Source: Euonymus europaeus
Taxonomy: Eukaryota > Streptophyta > Magnoliopsida > Celastrales > Celastraceae
Direction of reading: 5' to 3'
Assembly: GCA_963580455.1 (NCBI GenBank)
Contig: OY756961.1
Span: 11,265,001-11,329,000, forward strand
DNA length: 64,000 bases
Numbering within the stretch: the first letter of the stretch is position 1; each line of letters begins with the position of its first letter. A program made the position numbers and the translations under genes. Shown here in pieces: positions 17,138 to 28,756 of this stretch. Under the pieces are notes generated by a model, which searched no databases, had not been told where the DNA came from, and saw only the letters and a list, made by a program, of their open reading frames with translations.

Positions 17138-19351
17138 TCACACCTCACTCACAAGATCATTTATAACATCTACTCTAAAACAATCACTCTGATCATCATG
17201 TTTTTTCACTGCTTCAAACACACTAAATTCAAGTTCTTGGTCATTGACTCTCATGGTAATGGTACCCTTTTTCACACAAATCCTCATGTCTGCAGTTCGC
17301 ATAAATGGACGACCAAGAATAATAGGCAAAGATGATGCTACTGGACTATCTTCCATGTCTAACACAACAAAATCAGCAGGTAGAATTAAATCATTCACAG
17401 TGACCAACACATCTTCCAAAATTCCTCTAGGTCTTTTAATACTACGATCTGCCAATTGAAGAGTAATAGATGTTTCTTGTAGCTCACCCAAACCAAGTTT
17501 CTCATAAACTGAATACGGCAATAAATTTATGCTTGCACCCAAATCTAAAAGTGCCTTATCAAAGAATTGATTACCTACCTTGCAAGATATAGTGAAACTA
17601 CCTGGGTCTCTAAGTTTAGGTGGAAGCTTATGTAACAAAACAGCACTAACTTCTTCATTCAAGGCGACCTTTTCATGCTCAACAAATTTTCTTTTATTTG
17701 TACAACACTCTTTAAGAAATTTTGCATATGAAGGAATTTGTTTAATCACATCAAGCAATGGAATATTAATTTCAACCTTGCGCAAATTTTCAAAAATATC
17801 ATGAGCTTTAGAATCAGATTTTTGCTTAGCAAACCTTTGCGGGAAAGGTGGAGGATCTCTTCCCCATTTTTCTACTGCCACTGGTGCAGATTTGCATCTT
17901 TCCTGCACCCTGTCGGCATCTGTCACTCCATCTGCTGCAGATTTGCACCCTGGCTGCACCCTGTCGGCAATATCTCTCTGATTTGGGTCTGATGACTTCT
18001 GCACCACTTTTTCAATTTGTTTTCCACTTCTGAGAGTTGTAACAGCTTGTAACTGTTGTTGCCCAGCTGGGTTACTCATGGGCTGTGATGGTAACTCTCC
18101 CTTTTTCCTCTCACTCATCTCCTTAGCCATTTGTCCAACTTGAGTTTCCAACTTTTGAATGGCTTGAGTTGTTTGTTGCATAAATTGCAACATCGTAGTT
18201 TCCAAATCAGGTTTCTTACCTTGTGATTGAACTGGTGCTGCTGGATTCACTACATTCTGCTCACCTCGCCAAGAAAAATTCGGATGACTTCTCCATGGGT
18301 ATGCTTGATTCCTATTGTTAAAATTGCCTTGTCCCATGAAATTAATTTGCTCCTGTTCCGACATAAATGTCAATGGACAAGCCTCAGTAACATGGTCCTG
18401 TTGTGAACAAACAGCGCAAAGGCTAGCTGGTTGTGGCGGGACTGGCACCTTGACATTAAACCCTTTCATAGCTTCTACAAGTGCATCTAACTTTCGGTTC
18501 AAATTTCCCATCTCCGCTTGAGTCTTTGTGTCAGCACTTACTTCATACATTCCCTGCCTTTTTGATGAATTTCTTCCTCTCGTAGAAAATTGCTGGGAAT
18601 CCTCACTCAAATCTTCAAATAATTCCATTGCTTCCTCACTACTCTTACGCATCAGAACACCATTACATGCTGAGTCCACTTTCATTCGATTAGCCTCATT
18701 TAACCCCTCATAAAAATGAAGAACAACGTCGTCCTTGTGCAAATTGTGAGTGGGACATCTAGCCATTCGATTTTTGAAATCCTTCCATGCCTCATAAAAT
18801 AAATCCCCATCCTTTTGCTGGAAATTCTGGATGTCACGAACAAGTTGTTTAGTCCGATGGGCTGGAAAAAATTCCCTTAAAAGTTTTGTTGCCATCTGCT
18901 CCCAAGTACCAATAGATCCTGACTCTATAGCGTTGTACCACATCTTTGCTCCCCCTCTAAGAGTGAAGGGAAAAAGTACCAACTTGAGATTATCAGAAGT
19001 TATCCCCGTCATGTGTTGTGTACGACACAAGTCAGTAAAATCCTTCAGATGTTGATGTGGATCCTCGTCAAATCTACCCTCATAGTGCGGCACTGAATTG
19101 AGCAATTGAGGTGACAAACTAAAATTAGCCGCCCCTGTAGGTTGGTATGTGATGCAAGATGGTTGGGCTATGTTTTGTGGAATGTAACGGTTCATCATTG
19201 GAATTCGGGCAGCAGGAACTTCTACCCCTTCAGCCTCTTGGATCTGTCGATTATTATCTCCCATATTCCTTTGTCGCAGGCCTCTTACAGTCCTCTCAAT
19301 TTCTGGATCAAACTGCTCCAACGGCTCTTGTCGAGACCGAGTATTGACCAT
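17138..19351 (-). CDS. gag: gag-protease polyprotein, unit B
   Basis: 737 residues from ATG 19351. Gag core, CCHC knuckle and DLGAS protease are all present. The only amino-acid change noticed against units A and C is Pro589Ser, just before the protease core (14 residues upstream of the active-site Asp603). The 51-bp direct repeat in the linker is retained. The frame ends with the same premature TGA. Confidence 0.9.
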   Translation of the reverse strand: MVNTRSRQEPLEQFDPEIERTVRGLRQRNMGDNNRQIQEAEGVEVPAARIPMMNRYIPQNIAQPSCITYQPTGAANFSLSPQLLNSVPHYEGRFDEDPHQHLKDFTDLCRTQHMTGITSDNLKLVLFPFTLRGGAKMWYNAIESGSIGTWEQMATKLLREFFPAHRTKQLVRDIQNFQQKDGDLFYEAWKDFKNRMARCPTHNLHKDDVVLHFYEGLNEANRMKVDSACNGVLMRKSSEEAMELFEDLSEDSQQFSTRGRNSSKRQGMYEVSADTKTQAEMGNLNRKLDALVEAMKGFNVKVPVPPQPASLCAVCSQQDHVTEACPLTFMSEQEQINFMGQGNFNNRNQAYPWRSHPNFSWRGEQNVVNPAAPVQSQGKKPDLETTMLQFMQQTTQAIQKLETQVGQMAKEMSERKKGELPSQPMSNPAGQQQLQAVTTLRSGKQIEKVVQKSSDPNQRDIADRVQPGCKSAADGVTDADRVQERCKSAPVAVEKWGRDPPPFPQRFAKQKSDSKAHDIFENLRKVEINIPLLDVIKQIPSYAKFLKECCTNKRKFVEHEKVALNEEVSAVLLHKLPPKLRDPGSFTISCKVGNQFFDKALLDLGASINLLPYSVYEKLGLGELQETSITLQLADRSIKRPRGILEDVLVTVNDLILPADFVVLDMEDSPVASSLPIILGRPFMRTADMRICVKKGTITMRVNDQELEFSVFEAVKKHDDQSDCFRVDVINDLVSEV

Positions 19352-19473
19352 GCAACGCACAAAAAATATTCCAATGCCTGCAAAAATTTGAATTTGTAGT
19401 AAGCAAACGCACTTAATTCGAAGATAATTAAAAATAAAAACAATTCCGCTAACAACTAGTAATAACTTAACAG

Positions 19474-19491
19474 TCCCCGGCAACGGCGCCA
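19474..19491 (-). other. Primer-binding site, unit B
   Basis: Intact 18-base tRNA-Asp complement five bases inside LTR 3. Confidence 0.9.
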
Positions 19492-19496
19492 AAACT

Positions 19497-20661
19497 TGGT
19501 CGCTATTTTTAATCACAAATTAAATTCGCAATTAATAATACCAACTGGTTTACCCAAACGCAAGAGTACGTGTCGATGACAGTAATTAGTGAATGGGATC
19601 GAATCACAAGGACTGTATTAACTACTAGCTATCAAGTCACGTGAACTAAAAAAAACAACTACGAAATTAAAATCAAACTTTAATTCAAGAGAACTAAATC
19701 TAGCTTTGATCTGGCTTGTCGAATACCTCCCCTTATGAACACAGATTAATATGCAAGCACACAATTTTAAGGATTTAACGCTGTCAGTCAAAAGGCCTTG
19801 GTCCAGCTACAGTCAACTAGATTTCCCTAAACAACGATCCTGACTTTGGTCCAGTTGCAAGATCTTTTCTTATCATAGGCGTCTTGGTTTGGTCTCTCCT
19901 AAGAACGTCCTAAAACAAGCATGAGCACTAGGAAATCGACAAACGCACAATCTAGGTTATTATCACCCAAACGATTATGTTCACTATTCCCGAAACTTGG
20001 ATCTTATGCAAGCTCTTGTTACTTCGTCAAACACCGGGTCATGGTCAGCCGAATATGTCTGACTAACAATACCTAAAATTATGATGTTGATCAGGCATAC
20101 ACAACAATAGGAAATTAACAATCAAATCAGAGAACAAAGAATTAAACCCAGTCTGTTTGTCAATTAAATCTGTGAATAAGGTTTTGGTACAAGACTTACC
20201 AAACCTAGCTAGAAAATAATTTAGCTATGCATAACAATAATATTAAAATTCAGCATCAAAATCAACATTGTTCAATTTCAGTAAGGGAAAAAAGAATTGA
20301 TTCTCCAACGTGTGCTCTTGATTCTTCTCTCGCCGTATTGCCTTTGATCTTCCTTCTTCCTGTTCTGCCGTCTCTCCCTGGTAGCTCTATGTATTTTTAA
20401 TTCCTAGGGTTTCTTCTTTAAGTACCAACCCTCTGATCCAATAAGCCCTTGCCACGTCAGCTTCAAATTCCGTAAAGAAATAAAACCGCGTCTTGCAGCC
20501 GCCAAGGTCGCAGATTTCACCCAGCTAATTCCCTGTCCATTAAATCTCCAATAAACGTTCCTGAAATATAAAACACACACCCAGGGTAGAACTTGTACCA
20601 AAATATTGGGCAAAAACTGACTTTTTAACACCAGAATATTAGGTGTTTTTAACACCTAACA
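19497..20661 (-). repeat. LTR 3 (1165 bp), shared by units B and C
   Basis: TG...CA termini, with a PBS below and a PPT above. No base difference from LTRs 1 and 2 was seen. Confidence 0.93.
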
Positions 20662-20701
20662 AAATTCCCCCAAACTAACATGTTGCTTGTCCCCAAGCAA
20701 C
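20662..20701 (-). other. Polypurine tract and hairpin, unit C
   Basis: Purine tract abutting the LTR 3 start (20661), with the 8-bp-arm inverted repeat at 20682-20701; same as in the other units. Confidence 0.78.
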
Positions 20702-21346
20702 AACGAAATCACTCAAAATCCGAGCTCACAATTTAAGAAATCCATGTTTTGATTTTAAAAACAATAGCCATAGTCTGGACAAACAAGCTCTTCCTTAACA
20801 TCACCATGAAAAAGTATCCAGCAGGAGTTGCACTTTGTTCACTACTACTCAATATATATATGAATAATTCACACCCTCACACCGATTCACACCAATTTCA
20901 TGTATATGTTTGTTTCTTTTTCACTCAAGTGTTTGAAGGTTAGTGTTTCTCTCATATGGATGCATTAACTGCAGCCATAAGCCTGCATGTAAACCAATAC
21001 AACTACCCACTTCTAATGTGCTCCACATAGCAAAAGGAGTTGTACTTTTAAACATGGCAAAAAGGATTGGCTTAAACAAATTAGGAAAGCTAAACCAAAT
21101 AGTTAATTAGAATGTCCACAGTCCAGAAAATTAGGCTATAAAAGTAGCAAAGGCAGACAAGCATAGGTGAATAAAAGGCAGTGAAACCATGCATCAAACA
21201 TGTACGAAAATTAAAACAAATTGGGCAGCCAATAGGAGACTATCCTATGTCTCTAACTAGGCACCAAAATTTGCTGCCCCCATCTGTTTATTTATTTTCT
21301 TCACTCCTCATGGCAAAGTCCAATCCTGGATAAGGTCAAACATCTC
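20672..21346 (-). other. Non-coding 3' spacer, unit C
   Basis: Counterpart of 2104-2778; no gene seen. Confidence 0.6.
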
Positions 21347-22576
21347 CTACTGCTTGGCTTCATAACGCTGCTGGAACTCCTTCATATCCTGCAACATTCC
21401 ATCAACATTGCCCTGCATCCCATCCACAACAGTAACTAGTTTGTCCAGCTGCCCCATCATCTCGTCTTGCACCAATTTAGCTTGCTCAAAACCAGTACCA
21501 AACACAGCTAACTTATCCTCCACAGCCTTCAATCTCTCAGCTAACTCACCCACCTGCTCACCTGAACTCTCCTTTACCACTGTACCACTCGAACCAGCCC
21601 CATCTCTACTAATGGCCTTCTGCTGCTGCCTTACCAATTGCACTTCACTTCTCTCCCACCAAGTTCTATTGAGAGGAGCCTTTCTCTTCTCAGTTGTATC
21701 TAATGGCTCAGGCTCAATCCCCTCACTTAAACAAATAGAAGTAATCAGTACTCCAAACGGCAGAATCTGCCCCACATTCTTCGCAACCTTCACCCTTACA
21801 ATATGATCATAAATCGTGGCAGCCATACAAAAGTTTAATTTGCACACAATGGCATACATCAGGTAGCATGTTTTAGCATTCACAGTGGACATATGAGACA
21901 CAGGAATGACATTCCGAGACACAATCTGAGCTAACAACCTATATGGCTGCAATAATTCCACATATGCAACACAGTTCTTACTCACATCCATCTCCTCCCT
22001 ACCAGTCAACAAATCAACCACCACACTCCATTCGGGCCAAACCACTCCAGTGTCAGCAGTACCAAAATCCCTAAACCTATAGCTAGGCTTCTTAACTGGG
22101 TCTGGCAGTTTTAAAACAGTACTCACTTTCCTTGCATTAAAGAAAAACTGCCTACCCCTGACATAGGCAATGCAATGGTTCTCATTCACCACTAAATTAG
22201 CATAAAATTCATGGGTTAAATTCACATTAGCTACCCCTGGCACTAAGGCAATGGAAAGCCACTTCATCTCTTCTAAAACTGAATACCAACTCACCTGGGT
22301 GAAATCAGCAATTGCCACATGCCGTTCTACATGTAACCCCCTATTCTTCCATACCTCCTCATACTCTGTCTGAGCCTCTGGGGTCACAAATCGCTCTATC
22401 ACAGCGTCTTCATCACTCGGGCTCCCTGGAATTTCCACTTCTTTCTCCTTCTCCTTACCCTTGATAGCTGCTACCTTCTTCCTCTTTGAGCTTCTTGTTG
22501 ACATTATTGAGTTATGCAGCAACAAGGCAGAGAACTGCTTCTGGGCAGGAAAGAAGAACTCACAAAACCTACGCAA
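21347..22576 (-). CDS. Downstream ORF (ORF3), unit C
   Basis: 409 residues, identical in translation to units A and B. The alternative start MSTRSS is at base 22504. See unit A for domain layout. The role is unknown; the basic N-terminus followed by a globular region and a coiled coil fits a nucleic-acid-associated or self-assembling protein better than an envelope protein, but that is inference. Confidence 0.75.
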   Translation of the reverse strand: MRRFCEFFFPAQKQFSALLLHNSIMSTRSSKRKKVAAIKGKEKEKEVEIPGSPSDEDAVIERFVTPEAQTEYEEVWKNRGLHVERHVAIADFTQVSWYSVLEEMKWLSIALVPGVANVNLTHEFYANLVVNENHCIAYVRGRQFFFNARKVSTVLKLPDPVKKPSYRFRDFGTADTGVVWPEWSVVVDLLTGREEMDVSKNCVAYVELLQPYRLLAQIVSRNVIPVSHMSTVNAKTCYLMYAIVCKLNFCMAATIYDHIVRVKVAKNVGQILPFGVLITSICLSEGIEPEPLDTTEKRKAPLNRTWWERSEVQLVRQQQKAISRDGAGSSGTVVKESSGEQVGELAERLKAVEDKLAVFGTGFEQAKLVQDEMMGQLDKLVTVVDGMQGNVDGMLQDMKEFQQRYEAKQ

Positions 22577-23511
22577 AGTGGAGCCCTAATCCCCTTTAAA
22601 CCCTTATTTCATTTTGGGCTGGGCCTGATAACTTCGTAATCTGCGGCTGCCCAAGGTGCAGTTGAAGTCGCAAAAGTTTTTTTTTTTTTTTTTTTTTTTT
22701 TTTCTTGCACCTGTGTTACCCGATTCTTGCAGCCGCCAGAAGCCTGCATTTTTCTTCAAAAGCACTTAATTCAACTGGGCACTCTTCGTATTAATCTTAA
22801 CTTTTTTTTTTTTCAACCCCATACACCTCAAACCTTCTCAGTCACTACCCAACTTCTCTACTAAACAACCCCTCTAAAATCCCCTATTGGCATTCCATTT
22901 ATTCCAAACAACCGACATGCATGACAAATGCAAGGAAGGATATGGAGGTAGGTTATAAGGGTCACATACACATGGGGTAAAATTCATGAAAATGGGATCA
23001 CATAAATATGGGCGTCGTGGGTGGTCAAAAAGGGGATGAGAGATACCTTCATCACACACATGAAACAACATTAGAGCAGTTTTTCGTGTATGGTATCATG
23101 CAAGTTCTAGCTAAACAGCTTCATGACATCCATTCACACAAAATCTCTGAAGGCTCCTCACATGGGTTATTCTTGGTGTGCAATTATTATATATATCGAG
23201 CATCCCTTCATCACAAATAAATGTGCACACTGCGCATACTAGCTACTAGAACATGGCAAGAAAAATCAACACTTGTAGGCCATAGAAAACATTGGAAAAC
23301 ACAGCGCAAAAATTTCAAAAAATTCCCCTCCCCCAAACTAAAATCAACATTGTCCTCAATGTAAAAAGAAATTGCAATAGTAGAAACAATAATAACATAA
23401 AGGAAAAAGGGAAAAGAAACTTAGCTTGCAGAAATAGATGCTCCTCCACATGGGTTACCTCCCATGAAGTGCTGAATTTAATGTCGTCAGCCGGACGTAG
23501 TCATAGACTGG
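22577..23511 (-). other. Spacer between integrase and ORF3, unit C
   Basis: Contains T runs of 27 (22677-22703) and 12 bases (22802-22813) and the internal polypurine tract at 23320-23339. No coding frame recognised. Confidence 0.65.
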
Positions 23512-24960
23512 TCAAGCCAAAGATGGCACAAGCGGAACGGCAGCTTCCTGAGGTAGAGGAATGGACTCCCAGTAAGGTTTAACCCGATGTCCATTAACTT
23601 TGAAAGTATATTCAGAATCCAGCTGCTTCAGCTCAAGGGCACCATGAGGAAATACAGCATTCACCACATAAGGACCATGCCACTTAGAGCGAAGTTTTCC
23701 CGGAAAGAGCTTGAGACGGGAATTGTACACAAGAACCTTTTGCCCCACGTGAAAATCACGACGAACCAATTTGCGATCATGGTACTTTTTGGCACGCTCT
23801 TTATACAACTTAGCATTAGCATAAGCATCCTGACGTAACTCGGCCAATTCATTGAGTTGTAATCGCCGCTTATCACCAGCTTCTTTCATATCAAAATTCA
23901 GCTGTTTAATAGCCCAATAGGCACGATGTTCCAACTCGACTGGCAAGTGACACTCTTTCCCATAAACCAAGCGGAAAGGTGACATCCCAATAGGTGTCTT
24001 ATAAGCAGTTCGATACGCCCATAAGGCATCATTTAAACGCTGTGACCAATCTTTCCTAGTGGGATTCACTGTTTTCTCAAGAATAGTTTTGATCTCGCGA
24101 TTGCTAATCTCCACTTGTCCGCTCGTTTGAGGATGATATGGAGTACCAACACGATGAGTAATGCCATATTTTTTCATTAATGCAGCACAAGGGTAATTGT
24201 TAAAGTGGCTGCCCCCATCACTTATGATGGCTCTTGGTGTCCCAAACCGAGCAAAAATATTATCCTGTAAAAACTTCACAACCACTCGATGATCATTAGT
24301 ACGTGAGGGGACTGCCTCGACCCACTTGGACACATAACCAACACCTACTAAAATATATTCAAATCCACAAGAGTTAGGAAAAGGACCCATAAAATCAATT
24401 CCCCAAACATCAAACAATTCAATGATTTGAATATTTTGCAATGGCATTTGGTGACGAGTAGAAATATTCCCAGTCCGCTGACATCTATCACAAGTTTTAC
24501 AAAAATTCCAAGCATCTTTAAAAATAGTTGGCCAATAAAAACCAGCTTGAAATACCTTATGTGCAGTCTTTTTCGCCCCAAAGTGCCCACCACACGCATG
24601 AGCATGACAATGCCTCAACACATCCAAGTGCTCATCCTGATCAATACATCGCCGGATCACTTGGTCCGGACAAATCTTAAAGAGATATGGGTCATCCCAT
24701 ATATAGTCCTTAGCCCGTGAGATGATGTACTTCCGATCCTGGTAAGACAAATCAGAGGGAAATGTTTTAGTAACAAGATAGTTTACAATATCAGCATACC
24801 ATGGAAGTTCGGCAATTGCGAAAAGATGTTCATCTGGAAAAGCTTCATCAATCGGCAACTCATCACTTTCTTGTGCAGGAAGCAACCGTGAGAGATGGTC
24901 AGCCACCACGTTCTCAACTCCCTTTTTGTCTTTTATCTCCAAGTCAAATTCCTGCAACAA
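23512..24960 (-). CDS. int: Integrase segment of pol, intact frame, unit C
   Basis: A 482-residue frame with HHCC, DD(35)E and GPY modules as in unit B. Two private substitutions stand out: Leu134His next to the zinc module and Asp208Gly (VGVGYVSKW, normally VGVDYVSKW). The latter lies in a strand conserved among gypsy integrases, so function may be reduced. The catalytic Asp189, Asp248 and Glu284 are present. Confidence 0.9.
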   Translation of the reverse strand: MLQEFDLEIKDKKGVENVVADHLSRLLPAQESDELPIDEAFPDEHLFAIAELPWYADIVNYLVTKTFPSDLSYQDRKYIISRAKDYIWDDPYLFKICPDQVIRRCIDQDEHLDVLRHCHAHACGGHFGAKKTAHKVFQAGFYWPTIFKDAWNFCKTCDRCQRTGNISTRHQMPLQNIQIIELFDVWGIDFMGPFPNSCGFEYILVGVGYVSKWVEAVPSRTNDHRVVVKFLQDNIFARFGTPRAIISDGGSHFNNYPCAALMKKYGITHRVGTPYHPQTSGQVEISNREIKTILEKTVNPTRKDWSQRLNDALWAYRTAYKTPIGMSPFRLVYGKECHLPVELEHRAYWAIKQLNFDMKEAGDKRRLQLNELAELRQDAYANAKLYKERAKKYHDRKLVRRDFHVGQKVLVYNSRLKLFPGKLRSKWHGPYVVNAVFPHGALELKQLDSEYTFKVNGHRVKPYWESIPLPQEAAVPLVPSLA

Positions 24961-24978
24961 AAGAATCCAACGTATTAG

Positions 24979-26220
24979 TCAAGGTTTGGCATCCTTTTTG
25001 GTCATTAAATACCTGAGAGCAGCATGATCAGTAAACACAACAACTCGTGACCCAATAAGATAGGATCGGAATTTCTCCAAAGCGAACACAACAGCCAACA
25101 ACTCTTTTTCTGTGGTCGAGTAGTTTAGTTGTGCGTCATTCAGCGTGCGAGAGGCATAATAGATAGCATATGGAAGCTTATCTTTCCGTTGACCCAAAAC
25201 AGCCCCCAAAGAGTAATCGCTAGCATCGCACATTAACTGAAAGGGAAGTGTCCAATCTGGAGCTCGCATTATGGGTGCTGATGTAAGTGCAGTTTTTAGT
25301 TGCTCAAAAGCTACTTGACAGGTGTCTGTCCACTCAAACTCAGCATCCTTGGTAAGCAAAGCACACATTGGTCTAGATATCTTGGAAAAATCTCTGATAA
25401 AACGCCTATAAAAACCAGCGTGTCCCAAAAAACTACGCACACCTTTGACTGTCATTGGTGGAGGTAACTTCGATATGGTCTCAATCTTGGCTTTGTCAAT
25501 AGCAATGCCATTGTGAGAAATTAAATGTCCTAATACTATACCCTCCTGCACCATGAAATGACACTTCTCCCAATTGAGAACAAGGTTGGTTTCCTCACAT
25601 CTTTCTAGAACCAATCTGAGATGCTCCAAACAATCATCAAAATCCGACCCAAACAAACTGAAGTCATCCATGAAAACCTCAATAAATTTCTCGACCATGT
25701 CGGAGAAAATACTCATCATACACCTCTGGAATGTGGCTGGTGCATTGCATAACCCAAAAGGCATACGACGATATGCAAAGGTGCCATATGGACAGGTAAA
25801 TGTAGTCTTCTCTTGGTCCTCAGGCGCAATAGCTATCTGGTTGTAACCGCTATACCCATCCAGAAAGCAATAGTGGCTATACCCTGCCAACCTCTCCAAC
25901 ATCTGATCAATGAAAGGCAGAGGAAAATGATCCTTCCTTGTTGCCGAATTCAATTTCCGATAATCAATACACACTCTCCATCCTGTAGTCATCCTTGTGG
26001 GTATCAATTCATTATCTGCATTCTGCACCACAGTAATTCCACTCTTCTTGGGCACAACATGAATTGGACTCACCCACTTACTATCAGAAATTGGGTAGAT
26101 CACACCCACATCTAACAACTTCAGAATTTCCGCTTTCACCACATCCTTCATGTGCGGATTTAATCTTCTTTGTGCCTCTCTAGTTGGTTTTGCGTCATTC
26201 TCCAAAAAAATCTGATGCAT
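24979..26220 (-). CDS. pol: Reverse transcriptase / RNase H segment of pol, unit C
   Basis: 413 residues with complete RT and RNase H motifs. Gln328 as in unit B; private Val241Ile. Bounded by the shared TAG (26262-26260) and TGA (24981-24979). Confidence 0.9.
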   Translation of the reverse strand: MHQIFLENDAKPTREAQRRLNPHMKDVVKAEILKLLDVGVIYPISDSKWVSPIHVVPKKSGITVVQNADNELIPTRMTTGWRVCIDYRKLNSATRKDHFPLPFIDQMLERLAGYSHYCFLDGYSGYNQIAIAPEDQEKTTFTCPYGTFAYRRMPFGLCNAPATFQRCMMSIFSDMVEKFIEVFMDDFSLFGSDFDDCLEHLRLVLERCEETNLVLNWEKCHFMVQEGIVLGHLISHNGIAIDKAKIETISKLPPPMTVKGVRSFLGHAGFYRRFIRDFSKISRPMCALLTKDAEFEWTDTCQVAFEQLKTALTSAPIMRAPDWTLPFQLMCDASDYSLGAVLGQRKDKLPYAIYYASRTLNDAQLNYSTTEKELLAVVFALEKFRSYLIGSRVVVFTDHAALRYLMTKKDAKP

Positions 26221-26420
26221 ACACCTAGTGGGGCTGATCCCTTTTATGTCTGCAATTGTCTATCCCAAAGCTGTCTTGTGCCTCCTCAAAATTCGAAGTA
26301 ATTTCTCCTCCTCCCCCAAACTTAAATTGGCAGCCACTATTACGGGTAGGGACTCATTGTCCTCCAAGTAGATATACTTCAAATGGCTTGGCAACTGTTT
26401 CAATTCCAAAGTTGGGGCTT
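26221..26420 (-). pseudogene. Broken protease-RT junction of pol, unit C
   Basis: Same TAG and frame break as in units A and B, showing that these lesions predate the array. Confidence 0.8.
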
Positions 26421-28634
26421 TCACACCTCACTCACAAGATCATTTATAACATCTACTCTAAAACAATCACTCTGATCATCATGTTTTTTCACTGCTTCAA
26501 ACACACTAAATTCAAGTTCTTGGTCATTGACTCTCATGGTAATGGTACCCTTTTTCACACAAATCCTCATGTCTGCAGTTCGCATAAATGGACGACCAAG
26601 AATAATAGGCAAAGATGATGCTACTGGACTATCTTCCATGTCTAACACAACAAAATCAGCAGGTAGAATTAAATCATTCACAGTGACCAACACATCTTCC
26701 AAAATTCCTCTAGGTCTTTTAATACTACGATCTGCCAATTGAAGAGTAATAGATGTTTCTTGTAGCTCACCCAAACCAAGTTTCTCATAAACTGAATACG
26801 GCAATAAATTTATGCTTGCACCCAAATCTAAAAGTGCCTTATCAAAGAATTGATTACCTACCTTGCAAGGTATAGTGAAACTACCTGGGTCTCTAAGTTT
26901 AGGTGGAAGCTTATGTAACAAAACAGCACTAACTTCTTCATTCAAGGCGACCTTTTCATGCTCAACAAATTTTCTTTTATTTGTACAACACTCTTTAAGA
27001 AATTTTGCATATGAAGGAATTTGTTTAATCACATCAAGCAATGGAATATTAATTTCAACCTTGCGCAAATTTTCAAAAATATCATGAGCTTTAGAATCAG
27101 ATTTTTGCTTAGCAAACCTTTGCGGGAAAGGTGGAGGATCTCTTCCCCATTTTTCTACTGCCACTGGTGCAGATTTGCATCTTTCCTGCACCCTGTCGGC
27201 ATCTGTCACTCCATCTGCTGCAGATTTGCACCCTGGCTGCACCCTGTCGGCAATATCTCTCTGATTTGGGTCTGATGACTTCTGCACCACTTTTTCAATT
27301 TGTTTTCCACTTCTGAGAGTTGTAACAGCTTGTAACTGTTGTTGCCCAGCTGGGTTACTCATGGGCTGTGATGGTAACTCTCCCTTTTTCCTCTCACTCA
27401 TCTCCTTAGCCATTTGTCCAACTTGAGTTTCCAACTTTTGAATGGCTTGAGTTGTTTGTTGCATAAATTGCAACATCGTAGTTTCCAAATCAGGTTTCTT
27501 ACCTTGTGATTGAACTGGTGCTGCTGGATTCACTACATTCTGCTCACCTCGCCAAGAAAAATTCGGATGACTTCTCCATGGGTATGCTTGATTCCTATTG
27601 TTAAAATTGCCTTGTCCCATGAAATTAATTTGCTCCTGTTCCGACATAAATGTCAATGGACAAGCCTCAGTAACATGGTCCTGTTGTGAACAAACAGCGC
27701 AAAGGCTAGCTGGTTGTGGCGGGACTGGCACCTTGACATTAAACCCTTTCATAGCTTCTACAAGTGCATCTAACTTTCGGTTCAAATTTCCCATCTCCGC
27801 TTGAGTCTTTGTGTCAGCACTTACTTCATACATTCCCTGCCTTTTTGATGAATTTCTTCCTCTCGTAGAAAATTGCTGGGAATCCTCACTCAAATCTTCA
27901 AATAATTCCATTGCTTCCTCACTACTCTTACGCATCAGAACACCATTACATGCTGAGTCCACTTTCATTCGATTAGCCTCATTTAACCCCTCATAAAAAT
28001 GAAGAACAACGTCGTCCTTGTGCAAATTGTGAGTGGGACATCTAGCCATTCGATTTTTGAAATCCTTCCATGCCTCATAAAATAAATCCCCATCCTTTTG
28101 CTGGAAATTCTGGATGTCACGAACAAGTTGTTTAGTCCGATGGGCTGGAAAAAATTCCCTTAAAAGTTTTGTTGCCATCTGCTCCCAAGTACCAATAGAT
28201 CCTGACTCTATAGCGTTGTACCACATCTTTGCTCCCCCTCTAAGAGTGAAGGGAAAAAGTACCAACTTGAGATTATCAGAAGTTATCCCCGTCATGTGTT
28301 GTGTACGACACAAGTCAGTAAAATCCTTCAGATGTTGATGTGGATCCTCGTCAAATCTACCCTCATAGTGCGGCACTGAATTGAGCAATTGAGGTGACAA
28401 ACTAAAATTAGCCGCCCCTGTAGGTTGGTATGTGATGCAAGATGGTTGGGCTATGTTTTGTGGAATGTAACGGTTCATCATTGGAATTCGGGCAGCAGGA
28501 ACTTCTACCCCTTCAGCCTCTTGGATCTGTCGATTATTATCTCCCATATTCCTTTGTCGCAGGCCTCTTACAGTCCTCTCAATTTCTGGATCAAACTGCT
28601 CCAACGGCTCTTGTCGAGACCGAGTATTGACCAT
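26421..28634 (-). CDS. gag: gag-protease polyprotein, unit C
   Basis: 737 residues from ATG 28634; the translation matches unit A. It contains the gag core, the CX2CX4HX4C knuckle at 312-325 and the DLGAS protease at 603-607. Because gag-protease is open in every unit, array transcripts could still supply gag even though pol cannot be made as one protein. Confidence 0.9.
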   Translation of the reverse strand: MVNTRSRQEPLEQFDPEIERTVRGLRQRNMGDNNRQIQEAEGVEVPAARIPMMNRYIPQNIAQPSCITYQPTGAANFSLSPQLLNSVPHYEGRFDEDPHQHLKDFTDLCRTQHMTGITSDNLKLVLFPFTLRGGAKMWYNAIESGSIGTWEQMATKLLREFFPAHRTKQLVRDIQNFQQKDGDLFYEAWKDFKNRMARCPTHNLHKDDVVLHFYEGLNEANRMKVDSACNGVLMRKSSEEAMELFEDLSEDSQQFSTRGRNSSKRQGMYEVSADTKTQAEMGNLNRKLDALVEAMKGFNVKVPVPPQPASLCAVCSQQDHVTEACPLTFMSEQEQINFMGQGNFNNRNQAYPWRSHPNFSWRGEQNVVNPAAPVQSQGKKPDLETTMLQFMQQTTQAIQKLETQVGQMAKEMSERKKGELPSQPMSNPAGQQQLQAVTTLRSGKQIEKVVQKSSDPNQRDIADRVQPGCKSAADGVTDADRVQERCKSAPVAVEKWGRDPPPFPQRFAKQKSDSKAHDIFENLRKVEINIPLLDVIKQIPSYAKFLKECCTNKRKFVEHEKVALNEEVSAVLLHKLPPKLRDPGSFTIPCKVGNQFFDKALLDLGASINLLPYSVYEKLGLGELQETSITLQLADRSIKRPRGILEDVLVTVNDLILPADFVVLDMEDSPVASSLPIILGRPFMRTADMRICVKKGTITMRVNDQELEFSVFEAVKKHDDQSDCFRVDVINDLVSEV

Positions 28635-28756
28635 GCAACGCACAAAAAATATTCCAATGCCTGCAAAAATTTGAATTTGTAGTAAGCAAACGCACTTAAT
28701 TCGAAGATAATTAAAAATAAAAACAATTCCGCTAACAACTAGTAATAACTTAACAG

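Larger units (their letters stand above)
10211..20661 (-). mobile_element. Athila-type element, unit B (LTR2 to LTR3)
   Basis: The unit is 10451 bp including both shared LTRs. Its integrase is a single open frame, unlike unit A. Private changes seen: Pro589Ser in the protease region of gag (near 17586) and a G-to-A change near 13459. The T runs are 27 (13391-13417) and 15 (13516-13530). Confidence 0.93.

Noticed and set aside
263..28682. Many 60-130-residue plus-strand frames across the element array
   Set aside because: They lie antisense to gag, pol or ORF3, or in LTRs and spacers, and repeat identically with each unit. No domain is recognisable.
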